39,901 nt of DNA from Gammaproteobacteria bacterium (GTDB taxonomy: Bacteria; Pseudomonadota; Gammaproteobacteria; JACCXJ01): NCBI GenBank assembly GCA_013697045.1, contig JACCXJ010000031.1:1-39901 (forward strand), in the 5' to 3' direction. Of this stretch, positions 1 to 6,527 are shown piece after piece (positions within the stretch are counted from its first letter, which is position 1; each line of letters begins with the position of its first letter). Both the position numbers and the translations under genes were made by a program. The notes below the pieces were generated by a model that had not been told where the DNA came from, did no database searches, and saw nothing but the letters and a program-made list of their open reading frames with translations.

Positions 1-108
1 TGGGACATCCCGGACCTCCAGCAACCCTCCCAGGACGAGTTACGGACGGTACGCGACTTGATCGAGAGCAAAGTTAAAGCCGCCCTTGCTGCGCTCGGGG
101 CCATCTAA
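1..108 (+). CDS. C-terminal end of a low-molecular-weight phosphatase / arsenate reductase-like protein (partial)
   Basis: The window opens inside a reading frame of 35 codons that ends at TAA 106-108. The fragment begins WDIPDL and continues into an amphipathic helix (DELRTVRDLIESKV). This resembles the C-terminal helix of ArsC/low-molecular-weight tyrosine phosphatases, which often read W-x-I-P-D-P followed by RxxRDxI. The catalytic P-loop would lie upstream of the window, so the assignment rests on the tail only and is tentative. Confidence 0.35.
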   Translation, partial: WDIPDLQQPSQDELRTVRDLIESKVKAALAALGAI

Positions 109-181
109 CATCTAATCGGGTAGCCGGGTGTTTAACCCCAGCCCCCACAACACCCCAACCTACGCGGGCTAAGAAGAGACT

Positions 182-356
182 ATGAACAAATGGATATTGG
201 TCTACGACGCCGGCGACCCACACCACCGAAGTGGAGGCCGAGACGATGGCCGCCGCCCTGGCCGCGAGTGGGCTACCGCCCAGACACATCTGGGCGTGTG
301 CGTTACACGACCACCTCGAGTCTGCGGCCGCGTACTTAATTTACGGAGGGACCTGA
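182..356 (+). pseudogene. small phage-like ORF, apparently frameshifted
   Basis: An ATG at 182, preceded by a purine-rich AAGAAGAGA, starts MNKWILVYDAG. After that the frame turns into arginine-rich shadow sequence. The +1 frame from about 213 instead reads a protein-like stretch (ETMAAALAASGLPPRHIW ... AAAYLIYGGT) and stops at TGA 354-356, exactly overlapping the next start as TGATG. The simplest reading is one ~58-residue gene with a one-base indel near 210-230. Alternatively the real gene begins at GTG ~231 or ATG 246 with no frameshift. No family recognised. Confidence 0.35.
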
Positions 357-463
357 TGCCCATGCGACTCATCTACCAGCTCCTCGAGCTGCTGGACCAC
401 ATGAACCCGCTCCTGCGGCTGCTGGACCGGAACAAGAAGCGGCGGAAGGAGCGGGAGGATTGA
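356..463 (+). CDS. 35-residue basic peptide, translationally coupled
   Basis: The ATG at 356 overlaps the upstream stop (TGATG, 354-358). It is preceded by a strong ribosome-binding site, GGAGGG at 345-350, with five-base spacing, which is why this start is preferred over the longer in-frame ATG at 182. The product begins MPMRLIYQLLELLDHMN, a leucine-rich amphipathic segment of about 25 residues, and ends in a highly basic tail (NKKRRKERED). Size, coupling and context suggest a small phage-type gene. No function can be assigned. Confidence 0.45.
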   Translation: MPMRLIYQLLELLDHMNPLLRLLDRNKKRRKERED

Positions 464-473
464 CGGCGCCGCT

Positions 474-1076
474 TTATAGCGCGTTCGGGGTGAGCGCCGA
501 GTTAGACGTACGCGCGTCTTGGCGACTTTCCAGAATCGAATCTCGAAGGTGCTGCCAGAAGGATATTACTTGTCGCTTCCAGGCGGGGACAATCTGCCAC
601 GTGCTTATGGTGCGAACAAAAGCTTCGGGCTGCCGAATGATTCTATCGAGCAAGATCATAGGGAGAGAAGTGATTATGGCGTCCAAGAGGGCATCATTAT
701 AAGTGTCCACGAGTTTGTGAACTTCTTCGTCCGACTGGCGAATCTCCTGAAGAAGGTCCGATTCTTTGCTCCGCGCAGACAACGCAACCTCCCGGTCTAC
801 CTGCTTCAACAGATCAGAGAAACACAAGCCAGCGTCCCTGTGACTGTGAATGATGGAAGCATTCTGGCTGTAGAAGAACTTGAAGATGTTACTGTCTTCT
901 GCAAGCTTTCCTTCCACGGCCAACTGGGCTATCGAATCCCTCACGCGGCAGAACCTGTATAGTATTCGATCATGCTCCTTCGCGAGTCGGAGATGATACA
1001 CAGTGTACAAATCCCAGGCGACAGAACAAACAGCAAGTATGGCGAGAGCAGGCAACAACCAGAGTAGTGTAATCAT
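474..1076 (-). CDS. membrane-anchored protein of unknown function (200 aa)
   Basis: The gene starts at 1076 with ATGA overlapping the stop of the gene upstream (1073-1076), so the two are translationally coupled. Residues 1-22 (MITLLWLLPALAILAVC...) form one hydrophobic N-terminal anchor. The rest is soluble and mostly helical, with charged heptad-like stretches near 110-135 (KESDLLQEIRQSDEEVHKL). Base composition is visibly less GC-rich than in the housekeeping genes to the right, which fits acquisition by transfer. No catalytic motif or known family was recognised. With its partner it forms a two-gene membrane/coiled-coil unit. Confidence 0.6.
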   Translation of the reverse strand: MITLLWLLPALAILAVCSVAWDLYTVYHLRLAKEHDRILYRFCRVRDSIAQLAVEGKLAEDSNIFKFFYSQNASIIHSHRDAGLCFSDLLKQVDREVALSARSKESDLLQEIRQSDEEVHKLVDTYNDALLDAIITSLPMILLDRIIRQPEAFVRTISTWQIVPAWKRQVISFWQHLRDSILESRQDARTSNSALTPNAL

Positions 1077-1321
1077 GGTCTTTTGGTCTCCAGGAGTTTA
1101 TTTTCGAGGTTCTTAACTGTAACGGCCAGCCGTGCAATTTCTGCGTCTTTGTCTTTCAAGCGGGCTTCATATAACCTGGCGATTTTTCTGTTAGTGAGCC
1201 ATTTTGATACCCACGCGGCAACAACTGGAACTATGATGACGCCAAGAATGATAAGTAGATTTACGTAGTTACCGCGATTCGCCTCTCGCAAGAGCATTCC
1301 AATGAGGTTGTCTTGTTCCAT
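1073..1321 (-). CDS. small single-span membrane protein with C-terminal coiled coil (82 aa)
   Basis: The product has a short polar N-terminus, one membrane span at about residues 19-41 (YVNLLIILGVIIVPVVAAW), then a basic stretch and a clear coiled coil at about 52-80 (KDKDAEIARLAVTVKNLENK). This architecture is seen in many phage and accessory small proteins, and no specific family is implied. It is the first gene of a leftward pair, overlapping the 200-residue membrane gene by ATGA. A perfect TATAAT -10 element lies about 130 bp upstream (1453-1458, minus strand). Confidence 0.6.
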   Translation of the reverse strand: MEQDNLIGMLLREANRGNYVNLLIILGVIIVPVVAAWVSKWLTNRKIARLYEARLKDKDAEIARLAVTVKNLENKLLETKRP

Positions 1322-1452
1322 TCTAAACGATCCTGCGTCGCAAGGCTAGAGGAAGATTAGACTTGCGAAAACGCCGTATGCCCCGCACGGCTAACATGGA
1401 GTAGCTAGAAACTGTCCGCACGGACGTTGTCCGGCACCGGATATCTACAGCC

Positions 1453-1480
1453 ATTATAGCACCCTAGGGCCTGTCCGCAA
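1453..1480 (-). promoter_or_regulatory. sigma70-type promoter for the 1321-474 gene pair
   Basis: On the minus strand there is TTGCGG (1480-1475), a 16-base spacer and a perfect TATAAT (1458-1453). It faces the two-gene membrane operon that starts at 1321 and would give a 5' leader of roughly 125 bases. The -35 is weak; the -10 is consensus. Confidence 0.45.
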
Positions 1481-1668
1481 GGGGCCGCCAAGGCGGCGCC
1501 CTCAACCCCCGAGACCCCGAGCCGCTACAGACACCGCCACGGCCGCCGCTCAAGTGTCTCCCTCCGTGTGTCGGACCCCGCGCTACGGACAGTGCGTGCG
1601 CCTCCCACAGCCCGCTCAAGGATTGGGCAGGTAAGCCAAGCGGCGGTGGTGGCCCCTCCCCCAAAACG

Positions 1669-1689
1669 AAGCCCCGTCGAGCGGGGCTT
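1669..1689. terminator. perfect 8-bp hairpin, terminator-like
   Basis: AAGCCCCG, loop TCGAG, CGGGGCTT. Read on the minus strand the stem is followed by CGTTTT, so it would terminate leftward transcription. On the plus strand there is no T-run. It lies in a spacer without an obvious gene directly upstream on either strand. Confidence 0.5.
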
Positions 1690-1837
1690 GAAGTTCCCAG
1701 GACAGGGAAACTAGCTGTATTCGTGCTCTCTCTCTGCCTAAAGTCTCTCACTTAGCTGCCCGATAGCCGTCCCGCGCCGCAGCTCATCCCCTGCCCCCAC
1801 GCCATGGCTAGGTCTCTTCCCCGGGTGGCGCCGGGCG

Positions 1838-1867
1838 TTGGTGACGATCTGCGGCGCGCCTTATGAT
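1838..1867 (+). promoter_or_regulatory. candidate promoter of the 1906 gene
   Basis: TTGGTG at 1838-1843 and TATGAT at 1862-1867 are separated by 18 bases. They lie about 40 bases before the start codon at 1906 and upstream of its strong AGGAGG site. Partial match to sigma70 consensus. Confidence 0.35.
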
Positions 1868-1905
1868 GGGGGAGCGCCGCTTAACTTTCTCGCTAGGAGG
1901 TACTT

Positions 1906-2187
1906 ATGCCAGCAAACCAACACGTACATGAACTAGATAAGTTCGTTCTGGAACAAGACGACCTATATATGTTGCTCTTCAACCTCATCATCCGTCATGA
2001 TGAGCGTCTTCGGACGAACGTTGTCGAAGCGATTCAGCATATCCTGCAAAATCAATCCCGAACTCCGCCGGTACCGCCAAGCGTAGTACGGCAGTCATTG
2101 CAAGCCTTGCTAGATGAGCTGCTGAAGCCCGTCCCTCAAAGGCTCGTTGAAGTAACGTCTGCGCATCCGGTGCGGCTGGTAACATAG
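1906..2187 (+). CDS. hypothetical helical protein (93 aa)
   Basis: A strong ribosome-binding site (TAGGAGG, seven bases before the ATG) and a plausible promoter support this start. The product begins MPANQHVHELDKFVLEQDD and is predicted mostly helical and soluble. It has a hydrophobic patch around LYMLLFNLIIRHDERL and a proline break (RTPPVPP) near residue 54, and no membrane span or cysteine cluster. It stands alone and converges with the AP2/HNH-type pseudogene on the other strand. Family not recognised. Confidence 0.55.
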   Translation: MPANQHVHELDKFVLEQDDLYMLLFNLIIRHDERLRTNVVEAIQHILQNQSRTPPVPPSVVRQSLQALLDELLKPVPQRLVEVTSAHPVRLVT

Positions 2188-2228
2188 TGTGCATATTCAC
2201 CTCTCCCTTTAAGGTCAAGTTCAAAACC

Positions 2229-2743
2229 CTACTGCCCCCTGCCCACGCCTTGCCTTCCCCTGTTTCGGTTCTGCTCTGCGGGAGTAGCCCAACGACAGTT
2301 ACCAGGTTCGTAGTTCCCATCGTTGTTAGTCCCGTCGAGGGTCGTACCTGCGGGCCGATCGCCCATGTCGGTCAGGAAGTTTTCGAAGAGCGTTCCCACC
2401 TCTGGCAAACTGTTATGCCGCGACCGCCGTAGTCCTTCCATGACGGGTCCGTCGATAAGCTGCAGCGCTGTTTCATGGCGCGCCATGATTTATACGTGCG
2501 GTCAGCCGAGTTTTTTCTCGTTCTTCCATGTGTTGTCTTTGTTTCTGCTGCGCGTTCTTTATTATAGCATCCCCATGAACACGTCTGCCCTCTCTTGAGA
2601 TTTCCACCACATATCGTGGGTCCGCTTCCACAGTCGCACCGACACACATACTGCGCGTGCCTGCCCTTGCCGTCGCTCCCAGTCCTGTGAAGCACGAGTA
2701 ACCTCCCAAACCTCTGCCCCGTGAGGTCAATCAGCCTGCTCAT
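2229..2743 (-). pseudogene. phage-type AP2/HNH-like DNA-binding protein, frameshifted
   Basis: The N-terminal part (from 2743) has the hallmark LTGQRFGRLLVL, a Cys-rich segment (CRCDCGSG) and WRAMKQRC ... [10 protein letters not shown]. These are typical of the phage homing-endonuclease/AP2-associated family. The rest of the family signature, FENFLTDMG ... [15 protein letters not shown], continues in another frame. A one-base indel at about 2388-2394 therefore splits the gene, and the first frame stops after WERSSKTS. The usual LDRIDNDGNY also reads [10 protein letters not shown] here. Members of this family bind or cut DNA in mobile elements. This copy looks inactive unless the indel is a sequence error. 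Confidence 0.7.
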
Positions 2744-3198
2744 GCCGCGCTTCCATCCAACTCACCCAGCCCGCGTCTGACTTATGTGGCGACTCTTCTA
2801 CATTGACTGGCATCCGAAACGTGATGCCGTGCTTGGCATTAGTGATCCACAGCGGCTGACGCGGGGGCTCGAAGCCGAAGTTGCCCTGGTTCGCGTACTC
2901 GTCGTAGCCCTTGAGCGAGCCGTTCACGGATGAGGCGATTGAGCTCGATGAGCTGGTGCCAGTGGCCGATCACCAGCGTGTCGTAGCCCATGTCGATCTG
3001 ACCGTTCCGCGAGCGCTTCTTGTGGTCGCCGCGGATGATGGGGCCGAGCGCGCCAATCATTCCATCACCCCCGCGGAACTGGTGGCCGTGGGTCAGGAGA
3101 TATCGGTGGTTGTAGACCCGGTACAAACAATCCGGGCCGTCGGGGATGGCGAACTGCACCCGAGCGTTGCGCGCGGAACGCCGGCCGCCCGCAGCGGG
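2727..3198 (-). pseudogene. metallophosphoesterase, 5'-truncated and frameshifted
   Basis: The frame read from about 3198 (GTG at 3159) contains LLTHGHQFRGGDGMIG and GHWHQLIELNRLI, the C-terminal metal-binding half of a calcineurin-like phosphoesterase. The remaining conserved end (NGSLKGYDEYANQGNFGFE, then PPRQPLW) lies in the next frame from 2927. Removing one C near 2929 joins them as LIVNGSLKG. The N-terminal half with the DxH, GD and GNHD metal sites is absent: an in-frame stop sits about 50 bases upstream, right beside the zinc-ribbon gene's stop. This looks like a phage gene with both a 5' deletion and an indel. It overlaps the start of the AP2/HNH-type gene by 17 bases. Confidence 0.7.
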
Positions 3199-3206
3199 CT
3201 TTCAAA

Positions 3207-3475
3207 TCAACAGTCTCGCTCCTTCGTTTCCAGCGCATCCAGCCGTTCCGTCACCCGGGCGAGCGCCGCCTGGATCTCGCCGAGCTTGCGATAGGCCCTC
3301 ACATTGACCTCGCAATCGAGCTCGGCGCGCTGGTCTCCATCAACTCTTCGGTCACATAGCGAAACTCGCCGAGTGCCTTGTGACATTCGGCGTTGCCGCA
3401 GAAGACCGCATCGTGGGGGTTCTCGCACTGGCAGCAGGGGCAGATGATGGGTGTCGGCGCAGCTTGCACGCTCAT
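3207..3475 (-). pseudogene. zinc-ribbon plus coiled-coil small protein, frameshifted
   Basis: The start at 3475 overlaps the stop of the upstream gene (ATGA). The first frame reads CPCCQCENPHDAVFCG followed by NAECHKALGEF, a two-knuckle zinc ribbon. It then runs off through RYVTEELMETS to an early stop. The next frame supplies a convincing C-terminus, AELDCEVNVRAYRKLGEIQ then ALARVTERLDALETKERDC, which is a short coiled coil. A single indel near 3325-3345 would join them into a protein of about 85-90 residues. The role is unknown; zinc ribbons of this kind occur in phage and regulatory proteins. Confidence 0.5.
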
Positions 3476-4116
3476 GTTCGGTTCTCCGCGATGACCGATC
3501 GCATTTCAACCGGCTGATGCCCCGCGAGCACCGCGCGCAGGGTACCCACAAAACGTCGGTACAGCGACGTAGGCCTGCGCAGGCCCGAGGGGTCCAGTCC
3601 CGCAAACAGCGTTGTCCGCAATCCATAACTCAGCTCCAACTGCACGCCGCGACCCGAGACACAGCGGTTGCAGATGTTCGACGGCGAACGCCCCTGGCGG
3701 GTCGGGCTCGGGTCGTCGACGGCCAGGAATCCGGCACTGATCAGGGCCTCGGCGATGCGCTCGCGCAGCACGAAGTCGAGCCCGCCAAGATAGGCGGCGG
3801 GCTCCCGGCCCTTCGCGCCATGGATCGTGATCAAGGCCCGTACCCCGCGCACGAGCCTGAGTGCTTGCGGTTCGTCGAAACGATTGCTGGTCAGGTGCAG
3901 GACGTGATTACCGACGGATTTCAATCCTTCGAAGGCATAAAACCCATGCTCCCGCCCCGCGATGCCATCGGCCACCTCCGAGGTGCCGCGCTCGATGCCA
4001 CCGCCGTGTGGCGCCACGATAGCGACACCCGAGCCCCCCATCCGCCAGCGGATGCGGTAGTCTCGGCCTTCGCGCTCACGGCGGCTCAGGTGGGCGAAGC
4101 TAGTGTAGAGATCCAT
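3472..4116 (-). CDS. poly-gamma-glutamate hydrolase-like / phage replication YmaC-type zinc peptidase
   Basis: The 214-residue product carries the family hallmarks in order: VAIVAPHGGGIERGTSE (zinc-ligand His plus downstream Glu), FYAFEG, LHLTSNRFDEP, LITIHGAKG and a C-terminal LGGLDFVLRERI. These match the PF05908 poly-gamma-glutamate hydrolase family (phage PghP, Bacillus YmaC), zinc carboxypeptidase-fold enzymes that cleave gamma-glutamyl polymers. The gene leads a leftward phage-like series and overlaps the zinc-ribbon gene by ATGA. No obvious Shine-Dalgarno precedes ATG 4116, so the start could be slightly different. Substrate here is inferred from the family only. Confidence 0.75.
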   Translation of the reverse strand: MDLYTSFAHLSRREREGRDYRIRWRMGGSGVAIVAPHGGGIERGTSEVADGIAGREHGFYAFEGLKSVGNHVLHLTSNRFDEPQALRLVRGVRALITIHGAKGREPAAYLGGLDFVLRERIAEALISAGFLAVDDPSPTRQGRSPSNICNRCVSGRGVQLELSYGLRTTLFAGLDPSGLRRPTSLYRRFVGTLRAVLAGHQPVEMRSVIAENRT

Positions 4117-4571
4117 CGTAGGTAGAAAAAATACGATGCGACGTGCACGCCGGATTGGTGGGCAGGAGTGCGCCGAGCAGCCCCTCGGCGTTGGTCGGAT
4201 CGTCGTCGCGGTGCCGGAGCGGTTGACGACGTCCTCGCCCCGAGGCCCCCTCCACCTCGGCCAGCGTACGGTGGCCCGCCGAGCGCATCAAGACCACGCC
4301 CAGCACGCCCACCCCGGCATCCGGCCGACCCAGGTGGTGCCTATGGCCTTCGCGACAGAGCCCCGGGGCACGCCTCGGATCGCGCGGCTGCTCTACATCG
4401 CTACCGTACATGAGCCGTGGCCTACGACACTCTTGCGACGGTAACGCGATGGCAGCGAGCGAGCCCGAGCGCCGTGCTAGAATGGCCGGAGTGGATAGGG
4501 GGGTTCGTTGGTCCACACCCAGACAGGGTTGGAGGTGCACGCCTTGATTCGGGCACTCCGGCGAGCGGGAC
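4117..4571. other. spacer between the phage-like block and ampD
   Basis: No supported gene. All open frames here give low-complexity Arg/Pro/His/Ala products. The stretch separates the leftward phage-like genes from rightward ampD. Confidence 0.35.
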
Positions 4572-5153
4572 GTGCCTGAGAGGGATGCCTCGTGGCGCCT
4601 CGATCCGGTGAGCGGCTGGCTCGAAGGCGTGCGGCGGGTCCCATCGCCCAACTGTGACGAGCGGCCGCCGGAGACCGACATCGATCTCGTGGTGGTGCAC
4701 GGCATCAGCCTGCCGCCACGGGTCTATGGGGGGGAGCACATCGACCGGCTGTTCACGAACACGCTCGACCCGGATGCCCACGCGGATTTCAGGCCCGTCG
4801 CCGGGCTGCGGGTCTCCGCCCACGTCCTCATCCGGCGCGACGGCGGCCTGACCCAGTACGTGCCCTTGCACCTGCGGGCCTGGCATGCGGGTGCATCTCG
4901 GTTCGAGGACCGGACTGGTTGCAATGACTTTTCCATCGGTATTGAATTGGAAGGCTGGGACCGGGATCCGTACGAACACGTTCAATACCAAATACTTGCC
5001 GAGCTCATCGGGACGCTCTCGGTACATTGGCCGGGCATCCGGCCCGAGCGGGTGGTCGGACATAGCGATATCGCCCCGGGACGCAAGGCCGACCCGGGGC
5101 CGGCGTTCGAGTGGCGGAGGCTGAGACAATTGCTGTCCATCTACATGAGTTGA
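4572..5153 (+). CDS. ampD: 1,6-anhydro-N-acetylmuramyl-L-alanine amidase
   Basis: AmpD is the cytoplasmic zinc amidase that removes the peptide from anhydro-muropeptides during peptidoglycan recycling, thereby keeping AmpR-type beta-lactamase induction low. At 193 residues it is close to the E. coli length. The zinc ligands are visible as His43 (VVHGIS), His164 and Asp174 (GHSDIAPGRKADPG), about ten residues offset from E. coli His34, His154 and Asp164. WHAG and the NDFSIGIELEG core are also present. A GTG start at 4572 is used; no alternative ATG retains the N-terminus. ampE follows 22 bp later. Confidence 0.95.
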   Translation: MPERDASWRLDPVSGWLEGVRRVPSPNCDERPPETDIDLVVVHGISLPPRVYGGEHIDRLFTNTLDPDAHADFRPVAGLRVSAHVLIRRDGGLTQYVPLHLRAWHAGASRFEDRTGCNDFSIGIELEGWDRDPYEHVQYQILAELIGTLSVHWPGIRPERVVGHSDIAPGRKADPGPAFEWRRLRQLLSIYMS

Positions 5154-5175
5154 GAATGACGGAGGAACCATAACA

Positions 5176-6027
5176 ATGAAACTCTTGATAGTGTTGATAA
5201 CTACGGCGGCGGACAAGTGTCTGAGGGAACCCTTGCGGAAGCTCAAGGCGCTGCGGCGACTCGATTGGTACCACCGCCTGGTGGGCCTGATCGAACAGAA
5301 GCTCGGTAGCGTGGAGGTCTTCAAGGGCCCGGCCGGGGTGGCGGCTATGCTGGCCTTGCCGCTCCTCGTGTTCTGGTTGCTCCTGTCCGTGATCGGCGGC
5401 TGGCACGCGATCCTGGCGTTTCTCCTCACCGTCGCGATCCTGTTCTATTGTCTCGGGCCCGACGACCTGGATGACCAGGTAGGGGCGCTCATCGCCGCGA
5501 TCCGCGGGGGCAACGATGACGAGGCCAACCGCCTCGCGCAGGCAGTCGGGCGTTCGGCCCAGCCAGTCCCGGCCGAGACCCGCGGCCACACGGTAGTCGA
5601 GTCGATCCTGACCGAATTCCAGGAGCGCGTCTTCGGCGTGTTGCTCTGGTTCCTGATCCTGGGGCCGATCGGGGCGGTGCTGTTCCGGTTCTCGGCGGAG
5701 TTGCGCCGCTACGCCATACAGGCCTCGTCGGGCCTGCGGGACTGGGCCGGCCGCGTCTACAACGTGCTGGCCTGGCTCCCATCCCGCATCGTCGCGCTGG
5801 GTTATGCGCTAGCCGGCAACCTCACCGGCGCCTTCGAGAGCTGGCGGGTGCTCGACACCCTGACCCTGGAGCAGAACGAGACCGCGCTCCGCCAGAGCGG
5901 TACCGGTGCCCTTCAGGTCGGCTCCGACGCTGGCGAGGTGGAGCGTATCACGGCCGCGCAGGGTCTCGTGACGCGCACGCTCATCTTGTTGCTCGCGATC
6001 CTGACGGTCCTGTACGTGATCGCCTGA
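5176..6027 (+). CDS. ampE: AmpE inner-membrane protein
   Basis: A 283-residue polytopic membrane protein of the AmpE/CobD-like family. It has hydrophobic spans near residues 55-100 and 150-180 and a terminal span (TLILLLAILTVLYVIA). The characteristic motif CLGPDDLDDQV follows the second span. AmpE accompanies AmpD in many Gammaproteobacteria and is thought to sense or transmit cell-wall stress; its chemistry is unproven. The start has a good ribosome-binding site (GGAGGA) and lies directly behind ampD, indicating a two-gene operon. Confidence 0.9.
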   Translation: MKLLIVLITTAADKCLREPLRKLKALRRLDWYHRLVGLIEQKLGSVEVFKGPAGVAAMLALPLLVFWLLLSVIGGWHAILAFLLTVAILFYCLGPDDLDDQVGALIAAIRGGNDDEANRLAQAVGRSAQPVPAETRGHTVVESILTEFQERVFGVLLWFLILGPIGAVLFRFSAELRRYAIQASSGLRDWAGRVYNVLAWLPSRIVALGYALAGNLTGAFESWRVLDTLTLEQNETALRQSGTGALQVGSDAGEVERITAAQGLVTRTLILLLAILTVLYVIA

Positions 6028-6045
6028 ATCACATAGCGCTTGCAG

Positions 6046-6094
6046 CGTTCCGTTCCACGGCGAGGGTCTCGAAGGACCTCGCCGCGACGGAACG
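6046..6094. terminator. two-part hairpin after ampE
   Basis: CGTTCCG (6046-6052) pairs with CGGAACG (6088-6094), and an inner GGCGAGG pairs with CCTCGCC. The structure is strong but is not followed by a T-run. It could act as a 3'-end stabiliser or weak terminator between ampE and the DUF4242 gene. Confidence 0.4.
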
Positions 6095-6199
6095 AGCCCG
6101 CCGGTCAGTGGGGCATCCCGTGCGGAGAAGGGTCCCCATCGGCCCATTTCGTCTCAGCGGTGGGGCGTCATCGAACACCAAAATTGATGGAGGATCACC

Positions 6200-6481
6200 A
6201 TGCCCAGGTTCGTCATCGAACGTAACATCCCCGGGGCCGGCAAGCTCGGCCCCGACGCGTTGCAGCGCGTCTCCCAGAAGTCCTGCAGCGTGCTCCAGGA
6301 GATGGGTCCCCAGATCCAATGGGTGCATAGCTATGTGACCGACGACAAGATCTATTGCGTCTATCTCGCGCCGAGCGCCGATCTCATCCGCAAGCATGCC
6401 CAGGCGGGCGGTTTTCCCGCGGATCAGATCAGCGAGGTCCGTGCCGTGATCGACCCGACCACGGGGGACGCGGCCCGGTAG
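6200..6481 (+). CDS. DUF4242 (SCO4226 nickel-binding-like) protein
   Basis: The 93-residue product starts MPRFVIERNIPGAGKL and contains WVHSYVTDDKIYCVYLAPS, then IRKHAQAGGFPAD. This is the signature of the small ferredoxin-like-fold DUF4242 family, one member of which (SCO4226) binds nickel. A GGAGG ribosome-binding site precedes the ATG. It sits 46 bp upstream of the thiolase gene and may be co-transcribed with the beta-oxidation genes. Function is not established. Confidence 0.8.
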   Translation: MPRFVIERNIPGAGKLGPDALQRVSQKSCSVLQEMGPQIQWVHSYVTDDKIYCVYLAPSADLIRKHAQAGGFPADQISEVRAVIDPTTGDAAR

Positions 6482-6527
6482 CGAGACTCGGCCATTACTG
6501 GCCCCCTGGATAATGGAGCGATAGACC

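Larger units (their letters stand above)
1322..1837. other. gene-poor spacer between divergent accessory genes
   Basis: No convincing gene was found here. It contains the minus-strand promoter at 1453-1480, GCCGCC/GGCGGC (near 1484-1497) and the perfect hairpin at 1669-1689. Open frames in this stretch have arginine/proline/glycine-rich products typical of GC-rich non-coding frames. Confidence 0.4.

Noticed and set aside
2839-3159. The phosphoesterase frame as a complete small gene
   Set aside because: It lacks the N-terminal metal motifs, and its natural C-terminus continues in another frame, so it is a broken fragment rather than a short functional enzyme.
4433-4483. Promoter for ampD from TTGCGA (4433) and TAGAAT (4478)
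   Set aside because: The spacing is 39 bases, far too long for a sigma70 promoter.
4422-5429. A 335-codon minus-strand frame over ampD
   Set aside because: Lies antisense to ampD, whose zinc ligands are intact; no recognisable domain.
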